Assembly (NCBI GenBank): GCA_009781395.1
Contig: WQYG01000007.1
Span: forward strand, 1 to 37,426
Length of the DNA: 37,426 nt
Reading direction: 5' to 3'
DNA from: Candidatus Bathycorpusculum sp.
GTDB taxonomy: Archaea > Thermoproteota > Bathyarchaeia > Bathyarchaeales > Bathycorpusculaceae
The notes beneath the pieces are model-generated. The model searched no databases. It worked only from the letters and a program-made list of their open reading frames with translations, and had not been told where the DNA came from. Below are positions 1-9,399 of this stretch, in pieces; positions within the stretch are counted from its first letter, which is position 1, and every line of letters starts with the position of its first letter. Position numbers and translations under genes: made by a program.

Positions 1-635
1 CAATAAAAAACCAACCCTTCACACCCTACACTGTTCCAAGCGACCTAACTGGACGATATGGTCCAAACGGCCAAGAGTTCAATCTATACTACCAAGTTGA
101 ATTTAAAGGCCATTTCGGTGAAAGCTGGCAAGACTTTGGCGCTTATGCCATTCAGTCAAATTCAGGGTACACTGTTGTGTCAAGTACTGTTATAGGTCAA
201 GGCACTAACCAAGTTAATGTTGCAGATTATGAAATTGGCTCTCAGCTGGATTTTCGAGTTAGAGCAAGTATTGGACATAAGTATAATGCTTTACATGACA
301 GTTTAGCTGCTATGTTTTATCCCGGTCCAGTGTGGTCTGTACAGTTTACTCAGTTTGATTATGAGCAGAGTGATTGGAGCAAGGTTCAAACATTCACAAT
401 ACCTGGTTCTGTACCAACACAAACAACAACCTTTACTACGCCACCTGTAACATCTGATGATAATAGTTCACCACAATTTCCAGATCAGACGCAACCATTC
501 AATGGTATGTTTACCAATCCACTCTTTGTATTGGTGGTTAGTATTCTCTTAGGCGGCATAATTGTAGCTGTGGTAATGGTGACTCTTAGGCGGCACTTCA
601 AAACTTCAACATTAGGCGGGGGTTTGTATGCGTAA
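1..635 (+). CDS. Secreted, membrane-anchored surface protein, 5'-truncated by window edge
   Basis: The reading frame is open from position 3, so the gene begins before the window; an internal GTG at 177 is not its real start. The visible upstream part carries the motif NQPFTPYT, which recurs in the next two genes, so all three are paralogs. The C-terminal part is Thr/Ser/Pro-rich (a stalk-like linker), then one hydrophobic segment of about 22 residues and a short basic tail (RRHFK). This is the layout of an extracytoplasmic protein held by a C-terminal membrane anchor. The stop overlaps the start of the next gene by 8 nt, suggesting translational coupling. Function is unknown; a role in cell-surface or host interaction is inference. 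Confidence 0.75.
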   Translation, partial: IKNQPFTPYTVPSDLTGRYGPNGQEFNLYYQVEFKGHFGESWQDFGAYAIQSNSGYTVVSSTVIGQGTNQVNVADYEIGSQLDFRVRASIGHKYNALHDSLAAMFYPGPVWSVQFTQFDYEQSDWSKVQTFTIPGSVPTQTTTFTTPPVTSDDNSSPQFPDQTQPFNGMFTNPLFVLVVSILLGGIIVAVVMVTLRRHFKTSTLGGGLYA

Positions 636-1512
636 ATGTACTGTTTTAATGTTGATTACCTGTTTGGCTGCATCAAGCCTTATTGTACACACTGTTACGT
701 CTGTGTCTGCGCAAGCAGGATACAAACCGTCAGCGCCACAAGTTATTATAAAACTTATGGGCTACGCCTATGAGGAGTCTTCTTCTACTGAAGCTGTTAC
801 GGATCCGTTTACTGGAAAAGACTATACAATCACTCATGCAAGTCCTCGTGTAGCTGATTGGTCCTTTGAGTTTACCGCACAAAAACAACCCTTTACACCC
901 TACACGGATGTAGACGGTAAGACCCACGGTCTACGATACGTCGTTGAATATAAGAATCATCATGAGGGCGAACAGGGATGGAAAGCGTTTACCGCGTTTG
1001 CTCAATATGAGTCTCAATATACCACCATTACTCATACAGTAATTTGTAAATACAATCCGTACTCTCTTGATGATATTAATTCATTGCCCGATGGCTCCAA
1101 ATTGGATTTCAGAGTAAAAGCAGAAGTGGTATATAGCAAAACTGCATACATGCCAGATAGGCTGATGCCGATTCCAGTTACTGAATATGTGCCTGTTGCG
1201 TCGAGCGGCTGGAGTAGTGTTCAAACATTTACCTTAACTTACGGATCTTCCTCGACAACACCTTCACAAACAGTAACTTTTCCATCTGTAACCTCTGATG
1301 GGGGTAATAGTCTACCCCAATCACCCGATCAGACACAACCAGCAGATTCTATATTCACTAACCCCTTCTTTACGTTAAGTGTTGGAGTTCTCTTAGGCGG
1401 CATTGTTGTAACTACGGTACTATTGGTTCTTAAGCGCCACCTAAAAACACCAACCTACACCAACAACCCAACACAAACTAACCCATCAAAAGTGAGGCAC
1501 AAACATGCATAA
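628..1512 (+). CDS. Secreted, membrane-anchored surface protein (tandem paralog 2)
   Basis: Full-length 294-residue protein. An N-terminal signal peptide (residues 1 to about 29, hydrophobic core after MRKC, Ala-rich cleavage region ending SAQA) precedes a beta-rich extracytoplasmic domain with the family motif QPFTPYT near residue 90. A Thr/Ser/Pro/Gln linker leads to a C-terminal transmembrane helix and a basic KRH tail. The ATG is preceded by a G-rich ribosome binding site (GGCGGGGG) 5 nt upstream and overlaps the stop of the previous gene by 8 nt. Fibronectin-III-like folding of the domain is only a guess from its strand pattern (YRYVVEYKNH, WSSVQTFTL). No enzymatic motif was seen. Confidence 0.8.
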   Translation: MRKCTVLMLITCLAASSLIVHTVTSVSAQAGYKPSAPQVIIKLMGYAYEESSSTEAVTDPFTGKDYTITHASPRVADWSFEFTAQKQPFTPYTDVDGKTHGLRYVVEYKNHHEGEQGWKAFTAFAQYESQYTTITHTVICKYNPYSLDDINSLPDGSKLDFRVKAEVVYSKTAYMPDRLMPIPVTEYVPVASSGWSSVQTFTLTYGSSSTTPSQTVTFPSVTSDGGNSLPQSPDQTQPADSIFTNPFFTLSVGVLLGGIVVTTVLLVLKRHLKTPTYTNNPTQTNPSKVRHKHA

Positions 1513-2263
1513 GTATATTGTTTTACTGTTGATGACCTGTTTGGTGGCATCAAGTTTATTGGTGATTCTGCCTGCAAGTTTAGCCCAAACCAAACCCACT
1601 AAACCAACGTTAACTATACAACAAGAAACAGAGGGAATTTATCTTAAAATTAAAAACCAACCTTTCACGCCATACACAAATAGCAATGGTTATGAAATTA
1701 ATCTATATTATCAGTATCGTTTCAAATCTATTCATGCTTCAGCAGATACTCCCTCTAATTGGCAAACTTCACAAATTGAGTTGGTGCAATCAAACTCGGA
1801 ACATATTATGATACCTCTTAGCGGATGGGATATGTGGAATAATACTGATTTTCAAGTAAGGCTGTTGATAGGAACGTTTACAGTCAGAACACCAGCGTTT
1901 GGTTACAGTGACCCTGCTTTTGAAGGAGTTACAAGCGACTGGAGCAGTACTCAAACATTAAAAATTTATTGGCCAAACTCTTCATCCACATCAACTCCTC
2001 CACGCTCTAACAATCCAAACCCCTCATCGCCTAACCAACACGATGACGATAACCTTGGTTTGTTTGGTTTAGCTTCGTGGGCAGGTGTTGCGGTTGTGGT
2101 GTTACTTAGTGTTGTTGTTATATTGTTGGCAATTATTGCTGTGTCCTGTGTAGTACGTCAAACGCATGAAAAGTTAACAGATGTTTGTGCAGCGTTTAAC
2201 TACTCACGTTGTTCTTTAAATAAAAGTGCAATATATTGCAATGTTGTTTGTAGTTTTTCATAG
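1505..2263 (+). CDS. Secreted, membrane-anchored surface protein (tandem paralog 3)
   Basis: 252 residues. Signal peptide at 1-28 (MHKYIVLLLMTCLVASS), family motif KNQPFTPYT near residue 50, a W-S-S-T-Q-T strand motif like the paralogs, a Ser/Pro/Asn linker around residues 158-180, then a long hydrophobic anchor. It overlaps the previous gene by 8 nt (ATGCATAA), the same arrangement as the upstream junction, so the array probably grew by unit duplication. Beyond the anchor it has about 35 extra, Cys-containing residues that do not resemble the basic tails of the two paralogs; this end may be readthrough into former non-coding DNA after loss of the original stop. Confidence 0.78.
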   Translation: MHKYIVLLLMTCLVASSLLVILPASLAQTKPTKPTLTIQQETEGIYLKIKNQPFTPYTNSNGYEINLYYQYRFKSIHASADTPSNWQTSQIELVQSNSEHIMIPLSGWDMWNNTDFQVRLLIGTFTVRTPAFGYSDPAFEGVTSDWSSTQTLKIYWPNSSSTSTPPRSNNPNPSSPNQHDDDNLGLFGLASWAGVAVVVLLSVVVILLAIIAVSCVVRQTHEKLTDVCAAFNYSRCSLNKSAIYCNVVCSFS

Positions 2264-2359
2264 AGGTTAAATACACATCAAACACTAATGCTAAAACCAC
2301 ATCTGCCTTTTTAAATGGTTCAAACAGAGTTGTTAGCAGTGAAATAGTCGTTTAAAATG

Positions 2360-5300
2360 TTAGGGGTTATGGTTTTGTTTTTCTGATTTGATATAGATAT
2401 CAATTTTCACTTGAGGAGTGTCTGTTTGGTTTAGGAACTTTGGGAGAGATCCTGTCCAGTGGGGCTTGGAGTTTGCAGTGTATCCGACTGTTTGAGCGAT
2501 ACCTCGCCATAGGAGGGCTTTGTCGTAGTCTTTTGCGTCTTGGGGCATGAATTCAAAGATTGACCGGCTAGCTATTATGACAAGTTTTTTTTTCATGCGG
2601 CTTATGGCGACGTTTATGCGGTTAAGGTTTAGCAGAAAGTCGCTTTCGCTTCGAACGTAGTCGGGGTCGCTGACTGTTGAGCTTATTATTATAAAATCAG
2701 CTTCGCCTCCTTGATAGCGTTCAACTGTATCTACACGTGTTCCACTATAACTGTCGGCAAACAAATTTTTGAGCAAACCCTTCTGGGCGTTGTGGGGGGT
2801 AATTACACCAACAGTTTCAGGGGATACACAGCGCACTATTGCATTAACAAGGGAGGCTTCAACAAGGTTTGATTGAAAACTTTCGGCTTCATCATGCACT
2901 ATAAGTATAAACACATTTTCAGGTTCAAGCACTACCCCTAACCCGCCAGATTTAGGTTCAGGTAAAGTTAGGGTTTCTTTTTGATCAGAGTGAAAATTAA
3001 TTTTATCTTTTTCATAAACCCATTCTTTAAGAAAGTCTGCAACAATTGAGTGGCATCTGTGACTTTCGCAAAGACGTTCAGTTGGAATATTGGCAGGATG
3101 AGCGCATTTTATTCGGTCAATACCTAAATCTTCATTGCGTAGTAGGCGTAAGAAGTCCATGGCAGAGAGGAAAGATGCTGTTTCTTCAAGGGTGCGGCGG
3201 TCTTCTTTTTCCCAGTTGTGTGAGACAATTGGGGGCAGTTGTCGGTGGTCGCCTGCTATGAGGATTTGACTGTTTTTTGTTAGAAAACTTCCTGACAAAA
3301 TGAGTTCAGGTACGCGCATCATACTTGCTTCATCAACTACTAAAAGATCAAAGAAGCCCTCACCCCAAGGAGGCTCGTTTTCACCGATTTTTTTCATAAG
3401 GCCATACAAACTTGGAGGAGTTAAACATAAAATCAGTGGATCCGCAGTGTTGGCTGTAGATGTGTTAGGGGTTAAGGTTGTTTGGTTCATCAAAAAACCT
3501 GTTAGTTCTTCAACGAGGTTTTTGTCTTCGTTATAGTTAAGGTAAGTGACGCCTGGTATAGGTTTGATTGAAGCAGTGCTGCTGCTTAGCACTCGAAATA
3601 TTTGCAGGTTTTTAAGTTCTTTACCGCCTGCGTTTAGGTATTCTTGTCTGCAACGGGCAAGTTTGGTGACAAATTCTTGTATGGCCTTGTGTGTTGGGGC
3701 GACCATGAGCACGCGACAGTTAGAGTTGAGGCTATGGGCGGCTATGTGTGCTAAAACAGCTAGTTGTAAAGTCTCTGTTTTTCCGGTGCCAGGGGGTCCT
3801 TGGAGCATGACTATGGGTTCTTTGCCAAAAATGTGGTCAACAAAACGAGCTTGTTCAGCTTTTGGGGGAAAACATTTGTTAGTGGTCCAGTTTAGAAAAT
3901 TTGTAGCTCCAACGGTAGGCAGTGCAGTATGTGTGGAACTAGGGGTTTTTCCTGTCAAGTAATCAGTCAAAAGCATGTAGAGAGGGTTATTATTTGCATG
4001 ATCAAGACATTTTGCAGCCCTATCAGATATTATGTCATCTACTATTTCGTCAAGGATGTAGTAACGACCTTGTTCAAAAAGTTGGGAGTATTTGTTAGAT
4101 TTAGCTTTTACAGGATCTGTGGTTGGTAAATTATGCCAGGCACTGTATTTATCGCCTCTGCCTTTTGGCCAACTGACCACTTTTAGGGTGATTTCAAATT
4201 TTTGTATGTTGACTTTATCAACGATGGCGCGAGCTGATTTTTCAACTTCGGAGGGAGAGCGTTTTTGAATTTCTTCAAATTGACCAGACGCGTTTTGGAT
4301 TAGCTCTGTTACAATCATCCAGTCGCCTGAACTTGAGTCATCAGAGCCTTTAATTCTACAGGCGTTAGCAACGCATTCAGTTTTAGGTAATCCAATGCCT
4401 TCATAGACAAGTTTACCGTGTATTATAAAGTCTTTTTCAGATTCAAACACGTTTGTACACTGAAAAATTAAAGATCTGCCAGAGGCGACGCGTTGGTAGG
4501 GTAGTAATGCGTAGTGCTGGTATATTTCTTGTCGTTTAGAAAAGTATTCCAAGTCAAGAAATTCTCGGCAACTACGTTCAAGAGTTGAAACCCCTAACGT
4601 GAATTCTGCTATAGTTGGAACGTCAATGGGTTTTTTGCCCAAACGACGGTTACGGATAGATAGGGATCGTTCAATATGTTCTAGGGATAGGCAAATTTTT
4701 TGTCCCATAAGGTTAAGTTCTTCATCAGTTATACGGCGGCTTTTTTGGGGGTAGTCGCACCATTTGCGTTTTTCTAGGAGCACTTTGAGGGCCCCTTTTT
4801 CTTGGTAATTGTCAAGTCGGCCTTTGGCGCCCCAGATGTATTCAATAGGCAGTTGGTTGCTAAATCGGGCACGTGCGGGGTAGTAACCGTCTTTTTGTAT
4901 TAGATCGTCTCGTAGAAAAGCTATAGAACCATCAGAGTTTCTGTTGAAGGGTAAAGTGTAATTAAATAGTCCATCACGAAAAACTCTGCTTAAGTCAACA
5001 GGGGTGTTGTCTTTTCGTTTGGCGGTCCAGTTGTTACGATCAAAAAAGGCTATTTGTTCAAGAATGGGCATAAGGCCGTTGCTGTGGAATTTTAGGGCTT
5101 TTCTGCGTTGGACTTCATCTTGCAGTATGGAAAACATGGGTTGGTCAATTGCTTGTCTTAACCCTAAGAGGTCACGAATAGCTCGGGCACTTATGAGGGA
5201 GGGTTGACGGCGTACAGCTTTCATGAGGATGTCGCGTTCTTGGTGACTAAAAAAATAGAGGTGTAGGGGTGCTTTATCGGGGTTACCTGTTTCGTTTGCA

Positions 5301-6739
5301 ACTTTTTGTATGGCATCGGTTAAGTCTTTAAAGAAGACTTCTAGGAGATCTTTTTCTTGGTCAAGACATGCTTGGTGGTCATCGGGTAAAGTGTGAACAA
5401 CATGGGAGATACTGGGAGGTTCTCCGCGGTACCGGGTACAATTCACTCGGGCACTAATCAAAGAAACTATATCAAGCATGTAATCCCATTCAACAAAAAG
5501 ATAAATACGAATCAAACTATCAGGAGTAGACATTAAAAAAGCATCATTACCCAGGGCAACATTATCCTCAGGAAGACTACCATAACCAGTACCTGTTAAC
5601 CAGGGCATCCAACGACTTTTACTTGCATAAAGACCCCCAGGACGAATACCACTTATCATATACTGCGCACGCTCAATTAACCAATCCAATTTAGAACCAA
5701 TAACAGGATCAGTGGATAACTCGTGCACTTTCTTAGGATCATTTGCAGGAATATTTTTGAAATCATAAGGACGCAAACTGTAAGCATCAAACACAGGCTT
5801 AAGCTTAGCCAAATCTTCAAGCCTTAAAACACCATAATGCCTAAGAGCCTTCTGCTCACCCCGACTAAGATTAAGCAAAGCGATACTTTCATTTTCTATA
5901 GCAGAAATAATACAACATTCATTAAAACCACATGGATCACACCTTACACACAATTGAAACTCTACTTGCTCCAAAGGCGTCTGACGAATACGATTCAACT
6001 CACCATGCTCAGAAAGCAACCGCTCAACATCTTGAAGCAAAGGACCCAACTTAAACCTTGGCAGATTCTCAGGAGTAAGAGTTTCAAGACAAGTCTCACG
6101 ATTAATCACCCCACCTTCAATCTCAACCTTAGACACCAAACCTCCAAGAGCTTGAGAAAGCAATAACGCATAAATTGCCACTTGAATACGATGCGTAGTC
6201 TGCTCTTTCCACGAAGCCTTAAGCTCAAAAATACGCACAACCACTTTCCCATTTTTAGACGGCCAAATCACAATTAAATCAGCTATACCCCGTATATCCC
6301 ACACTCCAATGGGACCTTTCATGGGCACTTGATAAAGCAAAACAGGACGATCATCAAGGGGTTCTTCAGCCATAAGTTGAGTTTCAATAATTTGACGTAG
6401 CTCATTTAAAGAGTCAACAGCTTTCGCCCAACTATCAAGAGAAGGATCATACCGAGTAAAGTCATGATAGTTAACAGCTTTTGCTTTTAACTCAGAAATT
6501 TTTTCTGTTTCAAACAATTTACCTGTCTCATAAAGCAGAGAACTTGTAGGGTTAAAAGCTTCAGGCCATTTACGTTTCTTCACAGCAGCTTTATCGGCAA
6601 TTTTCAGTTTAAAAAACCTAGGACAACAATTAAAACGAATATATTCAGCTATACCTGACGCAGTTAAAGAATCACTATTTTGATCCCCAACCTCTTCATC
6701 CACATAAGAAAAACCTGTGTTTAGGTCTATGTCACTCAA
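2360..6739 (-). CDS. TM0106-type RecB-like nuclease fused to DNA2/UPF1-like SF1 helicase
   Basis: 1459 residues, TTG start at 6739 with GAGG about 10 nt upstream. The N-terminal third is a PD-(D/E)XK RecB-like nuclease: D154, then E172 and K174 (FELKAS), then the Q...Y helix (RIQVAIYALL). C38/C39 and C264, C267, C270, C275, C276 could bind an iron-sulfur cluster as in Cas4/Dna2-like nucleases. The middle part resembles the degenerate RNase H-like segment of the TM0106 family. The C-terminal half is an SF1B helicase: GPPGTGKT (981-988), DEAS (1136-1139), GDHRQLPP, VERYQGGEAD, and NVAISR near 1378. A role in DNA end processing or repair is inferred from family. Base composition of the first third differs sharply from the rest. 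Confidence 0.88.
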   Translation of the reverse strand: MSDIDLNTGFSYVDEEVGDQNSDSLTASGIAEYIRFNCCPRFFKLKIADKAAVKKRKWPEAFNPTSSLLYETGKLFETEKISELKAKAVNYHDFTRYDPSLDSWAKAVDSLNELRQIIETQLMAEEPLDDRPVLLYQVPMKGPIGVWDIRGIADLIVIWPSKNGKVVVRIFELKASWKEQTTHRIQVAIYALLLSQALGGLVSKVEIEGGVINRETCLETLTPENLPRFKLGPLLQDVERLLSEHGELNRIRQTPLEQVEFQLCVRCDPCGFNECCIISAIENESIALLNLSRGEQKALRHYGVLRLEDLAKLKPVFDAYSLRPYDFKNIPANDPKKVHELSTDPVIGSKLDWLIERAQYMISGIRPGGLYASKSRWMPWLTGTGYGSLPEDNVALGNDAFLMSTPDSLIRIYLFVEWDYMLDIVSLISARVNCTRYRGEPPSISHVVHTLPDDHQACLDQEKDLLEVFFKDLTDAIQKVANETGNPDKAPLHLYFFSHQERDILMKAVRRQPSLISARAIRDLLGLRQAIDQPMFSILQDEVQRRKALKFHSNGLMPILEQIAFFDRNNWTAKRKDNTPVDLSRVFRDGLFNYTLPFNRNSDGSIAFLRDDLIQKDGYYPARARFSNQLPIEYIWGAKGRLDNYQEKGALKVLLEKRKWCDYPQKSRRITDEELNLMGQKICLSLEHIERSLSIRNRRLGKKPIDVPTIAEFTLGVSTLERSCREFLDLEYFSKRQEIYQHYALLPYQRVASGRSLIFQCTNVFESEKDFIIHGKLVYEGIGLPKTECVANACRIKGSDDSSSGDWMIVTELIQNASGQFEEIQKRSPSEVEKSARAIVDKVNIQKFEITLKVVSWPKGRGDKYSAWHNLPTTDPVKAKSNKYSQLFEQGRYYILDEIVDDIISDRAAKCLDHANNNPLYMLLTDYLTGKTPSSTHTALPTVGATNFLNWTTNKCFPPKAEQARFVDHIFGKEPIVMLQGPPGTGKTETLQLAVLAHIAAHSLNSNCRVLMVAPTHKAIQEFVTKLARCRQEYLNAGGKELKNLQIFRVLSSSTASIKPIPGVTYLNYNEDKNLVEELTGFLMNQTTLTPNTSTANTADPLILCLTPPSLYGLMKKIGENEPPWGEGFFDLLVVDEASMMRVPELILSGSFLTKNSQILIAGDHRQLPPIVSHNWEKEDRRTLEETASFLSAMDFLRLLRNEDLGIDRIKCAHPANIPTERLCESHRCHSIVADFLKEWVYEKDKINFHSDQKETLTLPEPKSGGLGVVLEPENVFILIVHDEAESFQSNLVEASLVNAIVRCVSPETVGVITPHNAQKGLLKNLFADSYSGTRVDTVERYQGGEADFIIISSTVSDPDYVRSESDFLLNLNRINVAISRMKKKLVIIASRSIFEFMPQDAKDYDKALLWRGIAQTVGYTANSKPHWTGSLPKFLNQTDTPQVKIDIYIKSEKQNHNP

Positions 6740-6866
6740 ATTTTTGTTGCCTCTTCAAAGTAAGTTTGTCTATAACAATATGACCTTATTGTATTTAGCA
6801 ATAGTTTAAACCAAAGACGCAAAACCATAAACAACACAACAACAAATAAAACAAGCAGGAAAAAAG
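6740..6866. promoter_or_regulatory. Divergent intergenic region between helicase fusion and 189-aa gene
   Basis: 127 nt separating divergently transcribed genes, A/T-rich. On the minus strand AGAGGC serves as the likely ribosome binding site for the TTG start at 6739. TATA-like AT stretches lie near 6775-6800, but I cannot assign a box to either gene with confidence. No hairpin stands out. Confidence 0.35.
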
Positions 6867-7436
6867 ATGCCAAACCCAGCTAAACCCATAAAACAAGTAA
6901 CCCTTGACAACCTCCCCACAACACCCATAAAACAAAACCCTAAAACAAACCCTGCAAACCAGAAAAAAATCAACATAACCCAAATGGAAACCAACACCAA
7001 AATTGACGAATTACACCTCAAAATCAGTTTCAAACTCGAACCCTCATGGCGAGCATTCTCCAAAATTAAAGCAAACCTAATCTTTGAAAACACAACAATT
7101 AACACCACACATATCAACGTACTTCAAGGACCCCTAGGAACAAACGAGCTAGAGTACAGCTGGATAATGGATACAAAAGGCCTATCAGAAGGAACATACC
7201 AGTTAAAAATAGAAATGTACGAAGAATGGCCTTCAAATGAGAAATTACATCAAACCAACCGTGAAATAACAGTAAAATATATACCACAAACACGACAAGC
7301 ACGACTAATCAAAATTCCATTTATAAAAAAAGTCACAGGCCCAAACTTGGCAGTCATCTCAACCCAAGAAAAACAAATATACACAAACATACAAAAAGCA
7401 ATAAAAAAAGAACAAAACAGCCAACGAGACACATAA
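6867..7436 (+). CDS. Hypothetical soluble protein, beta-sandwich-like centre
   Basis: 189 residues beginning MPNPAKPIKQVTLDN. I do not recognise the family. There is no signal peptide or membrane segment. The N-terminal 45 residues are Pro/Lys/Asn-rich and probably unstructured. Residues about 46-145 alternate hydrophobic strands (KIDELHLKISFKLEP, YQLKIEMYEEW, REITVKYIP), suggesting an Ig-like fold. The C-terminal 45 residues are basic and helical. The start is the first ATG after a purine-rich stretch (GCAGGAAAAAAG). The coding strand is very A+C-rich compared with the neighbours. It is transcribed alone, divergent from the helicase. Confidence 0.6.
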   Translation: MPNPAKPIKQVTLDNLPTTPIKQNPKTNPANQKKINITQMETNTKIDELHLKISFKLEPSWRAFSKIKANLIFENTTINTTHINVLQGPLGTNELEYSWIMDTKGLSEGTYQLKIEMYEEWPSNEKLHQTNREITVKYIPQTRQARLIKIPFIKKVTGPNLAVISTQEKQIYTNIQKAIKKEQNSQRDT

Positions 7437-7545
7437 CAACTACTTGTTTAAGCTGATAATGTACACAAAAGATTTTCCACATATCCATTGCTTAACACAG
7501 TAAAACGACGTATTTACCGTCATGTTTATAAAAAATGTGGAACAG

Positions 7546-8172
7546 TTAGTTTTTTATTTTGAGTTGATTGCCACAGTGTGTACAGAAGGTTGTGTCAAGT
7601 GAAGCATGGGTACCACAGTTGGGACAAAAAGTGGTTGTGCTGTCTGTTAGAGTGCCGGGCTTGGGTTCTTTCATCTGGAAAAATGCGATTGCAACACCTA
7701 TTATTGCTATCCACATGAGTAAAACACCTATCAAAATTACAGTAAGTATTGCACCAATAAATAGCAACTTACTTGCAGACGCAAATTCGCCTACACCTGA
7801 ACGAGTAGCTAGCTCATTTAATGCACGTCTGACAAAGACCGTAGCAATTATAGCAAACACAATGATTACAACTAAAAGCAGAAATAATGTCCACAGATCT
7901 GATATAGGTGAAACAACTGAAAATGCTGAGAGGCCAATAGAGCCCATAATTGCCACTACAACGCCCATACGGGCATTGGTAAAGATGTTTTTTGCTTGGT
8001 AAAAGTTGCTTAAGCTCTGAATGCTTAGAAGAATGGCTATGAGCCCAACAATTCCTAAAATGCCATAAGTGTTAATGCCTGTTAGAAGGGTAATAGCTCC
8101 CGTAAATATTGTTCCAAGAGCTATTATTAATGCACCAATACACCCTAAATTTTTACTTGTTCTAAAGTTCAT
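7546..8172 (-). CDS. DUF996-like multi-pass membrane protein with C-terminal zinc ribbon
   Basis: 208 residues. The N-terminus (FRTSKNLGCIGALIIALG) and pattern of short hydrophobic helices resemble the archaeal DUF996 family, which I assign by pattern only. Four to five membrane segments span roughly residues 8-175. The last 25 residues are a zinc ribbon with two C-x2-C pairs (CPNCG and CTHCG). The ATG at 8172 has a good ribosome binding site (AGGATGA). It lies about 105 nt downstream of lysK on the same strand, separated by a T-rich tract, so it is probably its own transcription unit. Function unknown; the ribbon may be a cytosolic regulatory or interaction module. Confidence 0.72.
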   Translation of the reverse strand: MNFRTSKNLGCIGALIIALGTIFTGAITLLTGINTYGILGIVGLIAILLSIQSLSNFYQAKNIFTNARMGVVVAIMGSIGLSAFSVVSPISDLWTLFLLLVVIIVFAIIATVFVRRALNELATRSGVGEFASASKLLFIGAILTVILIGVLLMWIAIIGVAIAFFQMKEPKPGTLTDSTTTFCPNCGTHASLDTTFCTHCGNQLKIKN

Positions 8173-8225
8173 TTCATCCTACCTGATTCTTACATATTCA
8201 ATACATGTTTTTTATTTCTTCGCTT

Positions 8226-8246
8226 TGAAAAATAAAAAAATTTTTG
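8226..8246 (-). terminator. T-tract terminator at the end of the lys operon
   Basis: On the minus strand the sequence just past lysK reads as a long run of T with few interruptions (complement of GAAAAATAAAAAAATTTTT). Archaeal intrinsic termination depends mainly on such U-tracts and does not need a hairpin. It lies 30-50 nt downstream of the lysK stop and upstream of the DUF996-like gene. Confidence 0.4.
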
Positions 8247-8277
8247 CAAGAAGATAAGTTATTGTTTGCTCTTTTTG

Positions 8278-9399
8278 TTAGGTGTTGTTTTTGTTGTAGA
8301 GTTCGGCTAGTTTTAGGATGGTTTCTTTGTAGACTGTTATTGCGTTTAGGTATTCTTCTATTTTTATGTGTTCGTCAAGTGTGTGGTCGAGGTGGGAGTC
8401 TCCTGGTCCGTAGGTTACGATGGGTAGGTTCATGGCTTTTCCTAGTAGGTTCATGTCGCCTGTGCCTGTTTTACGTAGGAGGGTTGCGGGTTTTCCTATG
8501 ACTTTGCGGACGGATAGGGAGAGGGCGTGTACGAGGGGGGAGGCTTTGCTTGCTTCGAAGGGTTCTACGGTGTCTTGTATTGTTACGTTGATGTCTACTT
8601 GTGGGTTTGTGTTTTGATAGTTGCCGATTATTTTTATCATTTTGTCGTAGACTTGGGCTGTGGTGAATTGTATGGGTACGCGGACGTCGAGGTTCATTTC
8701 GGCTTCGAAGGGGATAACTGAGTCGCCTTGGCCTCCAGTCATTTTTACGAGGCATACTGTTATGGATGTGAAGGGGGTTTCTTTGGGATCCATGGAGGGG
8801 AAGGCGCATGCGGAACGGATTTTTTCCCAGAGTTTGTATGCTTTTTCAAGAGCGTTGTCGTAGAGCCAAGGTGTTGAGGCGTGACCTGTTTGGGTTTTTA
8901 CAAGTATTTTTAGTTGTATTTGTCCTTTGTAGCCGATAGTTATGTTTTCAACTCCGCTTGGTTCGCCAAATATGGCATAGTCGGCTGTTATGCCCTCTGT
9001 GATTAAGTGTCGAACACCTTTACTTGTAGCCTCTTCTTCTACAACACTTGCTATTAGGATTTTTCCTTTAAAGTTGGGTTCTTTTGAGGCAGCTATAGCG
9101 GCCATGACCATGGCGGCTAGTGGTCCTTTTGCATCGACTGCGCCGCGGGCATAGATTTTTCCTTCTTCAACACGTAGGGGTACGTGACCTGCTACGGTGT
9201 CCATGTGACCGCAGAGCAGTATGACGGGTTTTCCATCACCTACAACACCGATAACATTGCCTATAGCATCTATACCCACTTCGAAGCCCATTTGTTTCAT
9301 TTGGGTAGCTAAAAAATTAGCTATATGCCGTTCTTGCCCACTTGGACTGTAAATACCAAGAAGGTTAGTTAGAAACCGTACTGCTGCTTGATCTTTCAT
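8278..9399 (-). CDS. lysK: [LysW]-lysine/[LysW]-ornithine hydrolase
   Basis: 373-residue M20-type metallopeptidase that releases lysine (or ornithine) from the LysW carrier, the last step of the carrier-protein pathway. Seen in the sequence: the metal-ligand motif CGHMDTV, bridging Asp in ARGAVDAKGPL, the Glu-Glu pair in VVEEEATSKG, FGEPSG, and the C-terminal His in DSHLDHTLDEH. The start at 9399 has AGGAGAAG just upstream and overlaps the end of lysJ by 35 nt. Last gene of the lysWXYZJK operon. Whether it acts on lysine, ornithine or both cannot be read from the sequence. Confidence 0.92.
   Translation of the reverse strand: MKDQAAVRFLTNLLGIYSPSGQERHIANFLATQMKQMGFEVGIDAIGNVIGVVGDGKPVILLCGHMDTVAGHVPLRVEEGKIYARGAVDAKGPLAAMVMAAIAASKEPNFKGKILIASVVEEEATSKGVRHLITEGITADYAIFGEPSGVENITIGYKGQIQLKILVKTQTGHASTPWLYDNALEKAYKLWEKIRSACAFPSMDPKETPFTSITVCLVKMTGGQGDSVIPFEAEMNLDVRVPIQFTTAQVYDKMIKIIGNYQNTNPQVDINVTIQDTVEPFEASKASPLVHALSLSVRKVIGKPATLLRKTGTGDMNLLGKAMNLPIVTYGPGDSHLDHTLDEHIKIEEYLNAITVYKETILKLAELYNKNNT

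Noticed and set aside
5837-6166. 109-codon + strand frame inside the nuclease-helicase gene
   Set aside because: Antisense shadow in an A+C-rich segment of a clear coding gene.
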